From NCBI GenBank assembly GCA_964610205.1, contig CAZSVI010000008.1, forward strand, positions 1-45,868: a stretch of 45,868 bases of DNA, given 5' to 3'. The notes beneath the pieces were generated by a model. The model ran no database searches. It had not been told where the DNA came from and saw only the letters and a list, made by a program, of their open reading frames with translations. Positions within the stretch are counted from its first letter, which is position 1. Each line of letters begins with the position of its first letter. Shown one piece after another: positions 6,789-15,500 of this stretch. Both the position numbers and the translations under genes were made by a program. The DNA is from CAZSVI01 sp964610205. Lineage in GTDB: Bacteria > Bacillota > Clostridia > DSM-8532.

Positions 6789-8147
6789 TTAATTTTTCAG
6801 ACTATGAAGAGGCGCTGGAATTCTTCCTCCGCGTGAGATAAACTCTCGGGATGAAAACGGGTTTACACGCATTATCGGACCGGAGCCTAAAAGCCCACCA
6901 AACTCTACCATATCCCCTTCCTTCATGTTAGGAACAGGAATAATCCTTACGGCGGTTGTTTTTTGGTTTACCACACCAATTGCCGCTTCATCCGCTATTA
7001 TGGCTGAAATGGTAGAAGCCGGCGTATCCCCGGGTACGGCAATCATGTCCAGTCCGACCGAACAGACACAGGTCATTGCTTCAAGCTTTTCTAAAGACAG
7101 AGCACCACATTTTACCGCTTCGATCATACCCGCGTCTTCACTTACCGGTATAAAAGCCCCGCTCAATCCTCCTACATATGAAGAGGCCATAACGCCTCCT
7201 TTTTTCACGGCATCGTTTAAAAGAGCCAATGCTGCCGTTGTTCCGGGCGCGCCGCACCGTTCAAGGCCCATTTCCTCAAGGATATGCGCCACGCTGTCTC
7301 CAACGGCCGGAGTGGGAGCAAGGGAAAGATCCACAATTCCGAAAGCGACTCCCAACCTGCTGGAAGCTTCCCGCGCAACAAGCTGTCCCATACGGGTAAT
7401 TTTAAAAGCCGTATTCTTTACAGTTTCGGCTACGGTTCCAAAATCCGCTCCTTTTACTTTCATGAGTGCCGCATGAACAACACCGGGGCCGCTAACTCCA
7501 ACATTCACAACGCATTCCGGCTCTCCTATTCCATGAAACGCACCTGCCATAAACGGGTTGTCTTCAACAGCATTTGCGAATACAACAAGCTTCGCGCATC
7601 CGAAACCATCTCTGTCTTCAGTCCTTTTGGCCGTTTCTTTTATAATCTCCCCCATCTGCTTTACGGCATCCATATTAATGCCTGCCCTGGTTGTCGCGAC
7701 ATTCACCGATGAACAAACCCTTTCAGTGGCTGACAGCGCAAGCGGAATGGATTCAATAAACGCCCTGTCGGCATTGGTATATCCCTTATGCACAAGGGCC
7801 GAAAACCCACCGATAAAGTTTACTCCCGTTTCTGCAGCCGCTTTGTCAAGTGCCATGGCAAAGCGGACATAATCGGCATTTTTACTACTCTCCGAAATAA
7901 TTGAAATAGGGGTTACGGATATCCTTTTATTGATAATGGGAATGCCGAACTCCTTTTCTATATCTTCTCCCGTTTTTACAAGATCTCTGGCATATCGCGT
8001 TATTTTGTCATAAATCTTCGTGCAGGCTTTATCCGTATCCTCACTGCTGCAATCCATCAGGGAAATCCCCATTGTTATTGTACGGATATCCAGTTTCTCA
8101 TTCTGGATCATTCTTATGGTTTCCAGTATTTCAAATTGGCTTAACAT
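6789..8147 (-). CDS. UPF0210 / PFL family protein (DUF711)
   Basis: 452 residues. It has the family hallmarks: GISLMDC near the N terminus, NFIGGFSALVHKG, a CVNVGVSGPGVV segment and GAPGTTAALALLNDAVKKGG. The start at 8147 is chosen over 8159 because GGGAGG lies 6 bp upstream of it. The family resembles glycyl-radical-enzyme folds in profile but carries no proven activity. It lies 28 bp downstream of an ACT-domain gene; this ACT-UPF0210 pairing is widely conserved in bacteria and archaea, implying a shared, possibly amino-acid-sensing, function. Confidence 0.85.
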   Translation of the reverse strand: MLSQFEILETIRMIQNEKLDIRTITMGISLMDCSSEDTDKACTKIYDKITRYARDLVKTGEDIEKEFGIPIINKRISVTPISIISESSKNADYVRFAMALDKAAAETGVNFIGGFSALVHKGYTNADRAFIESIPLALSATERVCSSVNVATTRAGINMDAVKQMGEIIKETAKRTEDRDGFGCAKLVVFANAVEDNPFMAGAFHGIGEPECVVNVGVSGPGVVHAALMKVKGADFGTVAETVKNTAFKITRMGQLVAREASSRLGVAFGIVDLSLAPTPAVGDSVAHILEEMGLERCGAPGTTAALALLNDAVKKGGVMASSYVGGLSGAFIPVSEDAGMIEAVKCGALSLEKLEAMTCVCSVGLDMIAVPGDTPASTISAIIADEAAIGVVNQKTTAVRIIPVPNMKEGDMVEFGGLLGSGPIMRVNPFSSREFISRGGRIPAPLHSLKN

Positions 8148-8175
8148 AATTCCTCCCATGATTTCTTACAGTTTG

Positions 8176-8445
8176 CTAAATCCGGTGCATGCTTTTAAAG
8201 ATCTCTTCCCGCTGGATGCGTATGTCAACCTTAAGCTCCTTGCCCAACTCGTCAAGCTTCTCCTTCAGTTCCGAAAAATCCATATTCATTTTTTCCATGT
8301 CGACTAACATGATCATAGTGAAAAGATCCTGCATGGTTGTTTGTGATATATCCAGGATATTCACATCCGCCTTTGCAAGAATGCCGCTGACCCCGGCAAT
8401 CAATCCCATTTTATCACAACCTATTACCGTAATTACCGCTCTCAT
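8176..8445 (-). CDS. ACT domain protein (UPF0237 family)
   Basis: 89 residues forming a single ACT domain (MRAVITVIGCDKMGLIAGVS, then DILDISQTTMQDLFTMIMLVD). Start 8445 is preceded by GAGG. ACT domains bind small ligands, often amino acids; this family resembles the regulatory half of GcvR. It is 27 bp after the DUF815 ATPase gene and 28 bp before the UPF0210 gene, so all three probably share a transcript. Confidence 0.85.
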   Translation of the reverse strand: MRAVITVIGCDKMGLIAGVSGILAKADVNILDISQTTMQDLFTMIMLVDMEKMNMDFSELKEKLDELGKELKVDIRIQREEIFKSMHRI

Positions 8446-8472
8446 TTTATTTCCTCACTTTCTGTTACCCCG

Positions 8473-9759
8473 CTACATTTTTGCGGTTGTGTCGTCAACA
8501 CTGGCTTTAAGCCAGTTTATAAACTGCCTCGCCGTTCTGGGCGACATTCCGTTATACGTCATCTCCCACTGCATGGCTTTTTGCTCAAGCAGTGAGTTAT
8601 CAATGCATATCTTCTCCTCTTCGGCTATTTTGCAAATAATCTCTAAATACTCCTTTTTTATCGGAGATGTAAAAACTATGGTTATCCCAAAACGGTCGGC
8701 CAGGGACAATTTTTCCTGAATGCCGTCTCTTGCCCGGATCTCCTCATCGGGATTATCCGAGAATACTCCCTTCCGGTCGGCAAACCGTTCTTTAACAAGA
8801 TGCCGCCTGTTTGACGTGGCATAAAGTATAATATTGGAGGGTTTATGTTCAATTCCCCCTTCAAGGACAGCTTTCAATGCCGTATATTCTTCTTCATTAT
8901 TCGCAAAGGCGAGGTCATCTATAAAGAGTATGAATTTCAGGTTGCGAAAGGACAACATTGAAGTTATTACAGGTATCTGATAAAGAAACTTTTTTGGAAC
9001 CTCTATAAGCCTTAGCCCCTTAACTGAAAATTCATTGGCAATGGCTTTGACCATCGATGACTTTCCCGTTCCCCTGTCTCCGTAAAACAGAACATTATTG
9101 GCAGGGCTTCCCGACATAAATACTTCGGTGTTTTTGAAGGCAGTCTCCTTTTGGCTGTCTACGAGATAAAGCCTGTCCAGTGTAATTGAATCCGGATTTT
9201 TTACAGGAACAGGTTTCCGCTCTTCTCCGTCCCATATAAAAAAACTGTGCTGCGAGAATATTCCCGCTCCGTTTTTCCGATGCCACAGAATTCTCTTTTC
9301 CAACGGTATCCTGTCCACATCACATCTCATATTCCAGTCCGGAAGGTTATCAATTAAGATATGCATCTCAGGGCTTTCAGAAAACAACTCCTTCATTTTC
9401 TTTTTAATATCACCGCACCGGATGGACGCCATCCTTTCCATAATCACCAGATCCCGTTCGGCCTGCCTTAAGATTGGGCTGTCGGTTTTCATTTCTTTTC
9501 CTTCACAGGATAGTGTGAACGTGTTTTCATCTGCATATAAAAGTGCTGAAACGTAGCTGAAAAAGCCGGCGGCATTACCTTTCAAAAGTATGGCATAAAT
9601 GCCGCTATATATCTCAACCAATTTTTCCGCATCCGCATCCTGACTTATTATCATTTTTAATAAAGCAACCAGCTTTTCTACGGCTTTATCCCGCAGCACT
9701 TCTTTATAAAGGCAAACAGAGGATAATTCAATTAGAAGCATTTTAAACAAAACAATCAC
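8473..9759 (-). CDS. DUF815 AAA+ ATPase
   Basis: About 428 residues. The N-terminal half is helical and poorly conserved; the C-terminal AAA+ domain has Walker A GDRGTGKSS near residue 230, Walker B FILFIDDLAF, and a sensor-1 ILYATSNRRHL. This is the DUF815 layout. The product probably acts as a chaperone-like ATPase; the substrate is unknown. The start is uncertain: GTG at 9759 lacks a separate ribosome binding site, while ATG at 9741 has GGGTGA 13-15 bp upstream. First gene of a probable three-gene unit with the ACT and UPF0210 genes. Confidence 0.8.
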   Translation of the reverse strand: MIVLFKMLLIELSSVCLYKEVLRDKAVEKLVALLKMIISQDADAEKLVEIYSGIYAILLKGNAAGFFSYVSALLYADENTFTLSCEGKEMKTDSPILRQAERDLVIMERMASIRCGDIKKKMKELFSESPEMHILIDNLPDWNMRCDVDRIPLEKRILWHRKNGAGIFSQHSFFIWDGEERKPVPVKNPDSITLDRLYLVDSQKETAFKNTEVFMSGSPANNVLFYGDRGTGKSSMVKAIANEFSVKGLRLIEVPKKFLYQIPVITSMLSFRNLKFILFIDDLAFANNEEEYTALKAVLEGGIEHKPSNIILYATSNRRHLVKERFADRKGVFSDNPDEEIRARDGIQEKLSLADRFGITIVFTSPIKKEYLEIICKIAEEEKICIDNSLLEQKAMQWEMTYNGMSPRTARQFINWLKASVDDTTAKM

Positions 9760-9823
9760 CCAACAAATCTGAATTGAATTTATTATACCACCAAACCGTA
9801 AAGAAAAGAATTTTATTTTTGTT

Positions 9824-9852
9824 TTGCGAACAATCTGCGTGGTATATATATA
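9824..9852 (+). promoter_or_regulatory. putative promoter of the repeat RNA
   Basis: TTGCGA (9824-9829) and TATATA (9847-9852) are 17 bp apart; a further TATTATAAAAT follows. Transcription would start near 9859, about 25 bp before the first repeat. Confidence 0.45.
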
Positions 9853-9859
9853 TTATAAA

Positions 9860-10200
9860 ATAAGTGAATAAAATATTAGTAGAAAGGGGATGATCCCACC
9901 TAGAACAGTCAATTTCCAAAATAAACTGTAAAGGGGTTGATTCCACCAAAATACTATGTTTGTTCCAGGTTTAAAAATCCGTAAAGGAGATGATCCGCCA
10001 ACTTAGGGCATCTTAAATGCAAAGTACTACGAAGGGAATGATTCCATTGCGTCAGTATTAAGACTTAGGAAAGGAACATCTTCGATACACCTCGGGAGGA
10101 CGAATTATTTTATGCACTACTTTTCAAAATCCTGCCGGACACAAGGAACAAGGGCAGGTTAGACGGTCCGGTTAAGCAGTTGTTCACCGGATCGTCTATT
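9860..10200 (+). ncRNA. candidate repeat-bearing non-coding RNA with extended-SD-like motifs
   Basis: This part of the 595-bp gap 9760-10354 has no credible ORF but five spaced copies of a 17-nt motif starting at 9884, 9931, 9984, 10032 and 10071. They read AAGGGGATGATCCCACC, AAGGGGTTGATTCCACC, AAGGAGATGATCCGCCA, AAGGGAATGATTCCATT and AAGGAACATCTTCGATA. Spacing is 47, 53, 48 and 39 bp and the spacers are unrelated. The motif can fold as a tiny hairpin (GGGG-ATGA-TCCC, with compensating changes in copies 2 and 4). It also resembles AAAGGAGGTGATCC, the complement of the conserved 16S rRNA 3' tail. A promoter-like sequence precedes it. Two hairpins follow: CCTGCC/GGCAGG (10131-10158) and the 12-bp stem at 10161. 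No Rfam family is recognised from memory; expression is unproven. Confidence 0.45.
10161..10197 (+). terminator. terminator-like hairpin after the repeat region
   Basis: A 12-bp stem with one G-U pair (AGACGGTCCGGT with ACCGGATCGTCT) and a 13-nt loop is followed by ATTATTATG, a weak U-tract. It could end the repeat RNA. Confidence 0.5.
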
Positions 10201-10354
10201 ATTATGCAGCTTTGCGGCAATTCCGTGCGGAACCTTCTTCGAATGTTTCCATAATCGAAAAAACTGAAACTTGCATATTGTATAATTGTCCGGTATGATA
10301 TTGGGTAGAACAAAGGTTCTGTATAAAATCCGATACCTGTGAGGAGGAATCATT

Positions 10355-10939
10355 TTGAAGAAGCCTTACCATTTTTTTGCATTTTTATCACGAATGAAGC
10401 ATATTACAAGATGGGGTCTAATGCGGAATACAAATCAGGAAAGCATCCAGGAACACAGCCTGCAGGTATCAATGATTGCCCATGCGCTGGCACTTATAAA
10501 AAACAAGCATTACGGAGGAAAAGTCAATTCCGATCATGTTGCGGTTCTCGCCATGTTTCATGATTCCAACGAAACCCTTACGGGAGATATGCCGACACCA
10601 ATAAAATATTTTAATCCGTCTATCCGGAAAGCTTACAAGGATCTTGAAGATATTTCAAAGGAAAGGCTCCTCTCCATGCTGCCCGAAGAATTTGCAGCCA
10701 TTTACCGGAATATACTTTTCTATGATGAAGCCTCCGATGAAGGAAAAATCGTGAAGGCTGCGGACCGTATAAGTGCATACATAAAATGTGTGGAAGAAGA
10801 AAAAGCAGGTAACAGTGAGTTTAAAAAAGCGGCAGAGGCAACACTGGCAAAAATAAGAAATATGAAAATGCCGGAAGCGGAATATTTCATGGAAACCTTT
10901 ATTCCCGGATTCAAGTTAACACTGGATGAGCTAAATTGA
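10355..10939 (+). CDS. yfbR: HD-domain 5'-deoxynucleotidase, YfbR-like
   Basis: 194 residues from a TTG start, 7 bp after GAGGAGG. The metal-binding HD residues are H34 (EHSLQVS), H69-D70 (FHDSNE) and D137 (KAADRIS). R19-W20, used for nucleotide recognition in E. coli YfbR, are also conserved (ITRWGLMRNT). The E. coli enzyme hydrolyses deoxynucleoside 5'-monophosphates; the same cytoplasmic nucleotide-pool role is expected. TATAAT at 10280-10285 may be its -10. It converges on murA. Confidence 0.85.
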   Translation: MKKPYHFFAFLSRMKHITRWGLMRNTNQESIQEHSLQVSMIAHALALIKNKHYGGKVNSDHVAVLAMFHDSNETLTGDMPTPIKYFNPSIRKAYKDLEDISKERLLSMLPEEFAAIYRNILFYDEASDEGKIVKAADRISAYIKCVEEEKAGNSEFKKAAEATLAKIRNMKMPEAEYFMETFIPGFKLTLDELN

Positions 10940-10971
10940 TTTTAATAGCAGAAACATACGGCGATTAAGGC

Positions 10972-12228
10972 TTATTTTCTTACAATCTTTGCTCCCAACG
11001 ATTTCAGTTTCTGCTCCATTGCTTCATATCCGCGATCAATATGATAGATATCACTGATTTCGGTCCTGTCGTTTGCGGATAAACCTGCCAGTATTAACGC
11101 CGCTCCGGCTCTTAAATCCGTAGCTTTCACCTGTGCTCCCATAAACTGGTTCCCACCCTCGATAATAGCTGTTCGGCCGTCAATTTTTATCCGTGCGCCC
11201 ATGCGTTTCAACTCACTGACATGCATAAACCTGTTTTCAAAAATAGTCTCCACAATCATGCTGGTTCCCTCGGCACGGCTTAAAAAGGAAGTCATCTGAG
11301 CTTGCAGGTCGGTTGGAAAGCCAGGATGAGGATGTGTTTTAATATCCACGGCTTTCAGGCGTTTGGATGCCTTTACATAAACAGCACTTATTTCTTCGGA
11401 TATTTCAGTGCCCGATTCCCTTAATTTGGCGGTTACAGGCTTTAAATGATCGGGCATGATGTTTTCTATTAATACATCTCCTCCCGTTATTGCAGCAGCT
11501 ATCATAAATGTACCGGCTTCAATCCGATCGGGTATTATAACATGATCTGTTGCATGCAGCCGGTCTACGCCCGTAACACGTATGGTATCGGTTCCGGCTC
11601 CGGTTACATTGGCGCCCATTGATACCAGCATGGTTGCCAAATCAACAATTTCAGGCTCTGAGGCTGCATTTTCAATTGTGGTCTGACCTTTTGCGAGGAC
11701 AGCGGCCATCAATATATTCTCTGTCGCTCCAACGCTTGGAAAATCCAGATAAATTCTGGCTCCGGTTAACCTGCCCTTTACATGAGCTTCCACATATCCG
11801 TGACCTGTATTGATGCTTGCGCCCAACGCTGAAAAACCCTTTAAATGAAGATCAACCGGCCTGCTTCCAATAGCGCAGCCGCCCGGAAGTGAAACTTTCG
11901 CTTTTCCTTTTCTCGCGAGAAGAGGACCCATTACCAGAAAAGATGCTCTCATTTGATTTACGAGATCATAGGGTGCCGTATATTCCTTAATGGAAGAACT
12001 GTCGGTTGTAATCTCCTTTTTCATTGTGTCAAATTCAATTCCAACTCCCAGGGATGTTAGCAGGACACACATGGTATGTACATCCTCCAGGTTCGGCACA
12101 TCTTTTATAATACACTTCTCCTCTGTTAACAAACAAGCCGCCAATGCCGGAAGTATGGCATTTTTTGCACCACTGACACGAACCGAACCTTTCAGGGGAT
12201 ATCCGCCATCAATTATAAATACACCCAT
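10972..12228 (-). CDS. murA: UDP-N-acetylglucosamine 1-carboxyvinyltransferase (MurA)
   Basis: 418 residues with the EPSP-synthase-like double fold. K22-N23 (SGAKNAILPALAA) and catalytic C118 (LPGGCAIGSRPVDLH) are present. It transfers enolpyruvate from PEP to UDP-GlcNAc, the first committed step of peptidoglycan synthesis, in the cytoplasm. The start at 12228 is preferred over the GTG at 12309 because the fold begins at GVFIIDGG and GAGAGGAAG lies about 9 bp upstream. Cys rather than Asp at the active site predicts fosfomycin sensitivity. Clostridia often have two MurA copies; which this is cannot be told here. Confidence 0.93.
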   Translation of the reverse strand: MGVFIIDGGYPLKGSVRVSGAKNAILPALAACLLTEEKCIIKDVPNLEDVHTMCVLLTSLGVGIEFDTMKKEITTDSSSIKEYTAPYDLVNQMRASFLVMGPLLARKGKAKVSLPGGCAIGSRPVDLHLKGFSALGASINTGHGYVEAHVKGRLTGARIYLDFPSVGATENILMAAVLAKGQTTIENAASEPEIVDLATMLVSMGANVTGAGTDTIRVTGVDRLHATDHVIIPDRIEAGTFMIAAAITGGDVLIENIMPDHLKPVTAKLRESGTEISEEISAVYVKASKRLKAVDIKTHPHPGFPTDLQAQMTSFLSRAEGTSMIVETIFENRFMHVSELKRMGARIKIDGRTAIIEGGNQFMGAQVKATDLRAGAALILAGLSANDRTEISDIYHIDRGYEAMEQKLKSLGAKIVRK

Positions 12229-12566
12229 TTCTGTCGCTTCCTCTCTTGTCTTATGTATACTAATTTTCCAATTACGTTTCAAATTTAATTCTCCGATTAT
12301 ATTATGCACAATTTCAGACTGCTTTATTAAGGCGGTTTCTGGCGATTTCTCCTTTAAATAATTGACAAAAAATTAGTATTTTAAACCAGAACTTCCTATA
12401 TGGAAAAAGTGGGAACTTTTGTCTCGCAACAATTGTTCCCTTTATACTTTTAAATAACTAATTTCTCTTGTCCTTTATGTATTATGCTTTTTTATTATAC
12501 TATAATTTTAATATTTTTGTACCTTTATTTTCTTATGTTTCCTTGTTAATTTTAACCATATGACTC
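12229..12566 (-). terminator. AT-rich gap with a terminator-like hairpin (12411-12440)
   Basis: No ORF is supported. A 12-position stem (GGGAAC ... GTTCCC with two T-T mismatches, loop of 6) lies at 12411-12440 and is followed on the minus strand by ACTTTTTCC, suiting termination of the upstream fibronectin-III gene. TATAAT occurs on the minus strand near 12495-12500 (before the hairpin) and near 12294-12299 (after it); the second could be the murA -10. Confidence 0.5.
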
Positions 12567-15500
12567 CTATATCTCTCCTGTCAACAATAAAAGCCTCTCG
12601 ATGATTACCAAAAGCTCCAACCGCGTTATTTCCCTTTGCGGTGAAAGCCCCTTTTGGTCACCAACGACAATTCCGGCTGTTACGGCAAAATCCATTGCCT
12701 CACGGCAGGATTCCTGAACTTGTTCCCAGTCGGAAAACGACTCAAGATTTTTTGTGTCTCCTTTTATTACCTGTCCCGTTTTCCTGTGATATATCATCAC
12801 GGCGGCATAAATGGCCTCGTCTCTGCGGAGTGGCTCACTCTCCCCCTTTTTATATTGAGGAATCAAAAGACCGGCGCGTACGGACTTTTCCAATATATCC
12901 CTGTCATTATATTCATACGGAATAACATCCAGAAGATGCTTCATTCCCTCCACTACGGTCAATTTTTTACCTGGCTCTATATTTTTAATCTGAAGGGAAG
13001 GCATGGCATATTTCCCCATAATATTCTGAAGTGTCCGCTCAATTCCGCTTCGGACTAAATCCTGATATACTGCCGCTTTGGGCGCAGTTAATGCAACAGC
13101 TCCGTTTTTTTGCGGATAAGCAGCCATTTTCCCCTGTACGGGAATCCATGAATTTTCAATATCCTCCCACTTCAGGCTGTATGTATCATAATACCTCACC
13201 TGTATTTTATCCAAATCAATATTGTTATCCACCGGCATTGTTATTTTAACCGGTCTAACAAATTCACCCAGGGTCAGGAAGCTTTCGTCAAGCCCGGCAA
13301 AAACCTTTATTTCCGTAGCAGGTGCCATAAACTGTCTGAAGTTTTCCGGCTGCAGCTCAAATGCCGGGGTTCGGATATCTACCCTGATTCTGATATCTCC
13401 AAATCTGTGCTTCAATTTAAAATAATCGTCCTGCAGGAAACTGCCCGGAAGAATATATAATTCGAACCCGGGTGTTTTCATGAGCAGACTTTCACGGATC
13501 CCTGACAGGGTTTCCAATACTTCCCCGTCCAGTTCCAGCCGTATTGTTTTTGTGTTTGGCGGAGGGTTTGTTAGTTCAATTGTAAATGTTCCCTTTCCCA
13601 ATTGCCGTATTTTTTCCGAAAGCCTGTGGGCATTTATTCCAACGGCTTTTGCAGTCCAAATGCCGTCTACGGCCAGTGCGTCAATAACAAGCATTTCACC
13701 TACAGGTATGTCATCAAGAGGAACATCGGCGTCATATTCACCTCTCCCTTTACGGGTAACAACCATAACAACAGGACTCGGTTCCGATCGAAGCCCGGTT
13801 TGTGCGCTATATGAGAAAAGCCTTGCAAAATATCTGTAATTGGATTTAAGTCCCGTCACCTGATACTCCGATCCATTTACAGAATACTCAGTCGAATCCG
13901 AGAAGTCCGCCTTTTCGGAAATCTCCAGAATAAAGGCTACAGATGTATCGGGCAGCCATTCATAAAAAATACTTGTTTGTGAAACCGCGTCGGGAGTATC
14001 TTTAATTCCGAATCCTCTCGGCTTTGGCGGAGGACTGTAGGGTTCTGTTTTTATCACAAGGGAATTGCTCCATTCAGACAAAGCGGTTCCGTCCGTTTCG
14101 GAGTGGGAAACTGCCTGTATCCAGAAATAATGAATTGTATCGGCTTTAAGCGCTCCTATTCTATACCAGGGTTCGTAACGGAGCTGAGCCGAGCTTACCG
14201 ATACGGTACCCAGTGCTTTCGCTCTGTCATCTTCTGTTGCATAGCTGATATTATAACTGTATCCTGTACGGTATCCCCAAAAAAGATCAATATATGTATC
14301 GGCCGGAATTCCTTTTAAGTCCGTAGGCACTACAGGAATTTCAACATGGGGAGGAAAATCCGGAAGGGTTGTTGCCAGAATGGGATCAGACGGATCCGAT
14401 TCCATTAGTCCTGTGCTGTTTTTAACCGTTACCCATATCAGATAGGTTGTATTGGGCTTCAGATCCTGTACAGGCAATGCAAACGCCTGGGGTAACCCCG
14501 CCTGTATATCCGGAACCAGTACCGGATTAACCGTTTTCTGCAGCTGCAGGAGATAGCTTCCTGACAGATCACTGTATGCGACATAATCCCTCCCGCGAAG
14601 TGACTTAACGGTTCTTACCGCATCCTCATATTCCACGCAGTGGATATTTACCGTATATCCCGCATTGTAGCTTACCGCCCTTTCAGGTTTTTTGTTTTCA
14701 TCCCCATCCGGCAATTCCCTGTTTTCAATATACTCTTCATATGTAAAAGAATTATGGACGTTATAGAAGCCTTCTGTCAGGTTCCTTTCCGGATCATCCG
14801 GACGTATAACATACAGCCATTTTTTCAGTTCCGTGTTATATAGTTCTGTCCATGACTTTTCCATCTGCAGGGTTATTGTGGTTTCATCGACAGAATCTCC
14901 GGGTTTTATCCGAAATGGCGGTGAAGGCGGAGATAACGGTTTATCAGTATCTGTATCGGGACGGGTTATTATTACCTTAACACCGGGATCTGACTGGTAC
15001 GGCTGTGAAATCATAAAACCATCCCCGCTTTCGGTAAGATAGTTCTTTTTAGCAATCATCACAGCGTAATATATGGAATTGGATTTTAAATTATTAACGG
15101 TATATCTGTATCCTGAAAGCTTCCCTGTTTCCTTTTCCCTCACTTCATTTGCCGCTGTCATCGTTAAATTGGAAGCAACTTTTCTTGCCGGCGGTAAAGT
15201 ATTCATATCCTCCAGCTTTTCAATCAGGTAGAGATCATAATAGATCTCCGTATCCACTTTTCCTTCCCCTGTTATAGGAGCCAGCCATAATAATGTCGCG
15301 CCATTCTGGGTCAAAAGATCGTCAAATAGCACCGGCACCGGGTCCGCCGTTTGGAAACCCGATACAAACTCGGGAGCCTCAGGGTATTCGGGAATCTGTT
15401 CTTTAAGTGAAACAAGCGCCGTAGAATAAAACGGTACTGTTGATCCATCGGCTTTATAGGCTACCGCCTCGACTTTATACCTGTACTTTTCCACGTCCTC

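Noticed and set aside
7284..7712. 142- and 183-residue plus ORFs over the UPF0210 gene
   Set aside because: Antisense shadows; the minus frame has all family motifs.
9860..10100. CRISPR-like array
   Set aside because: The repeat core is only ~17 bp, varies between copies, spacing changes from 39 to 53 bp, and no cas gene is present.
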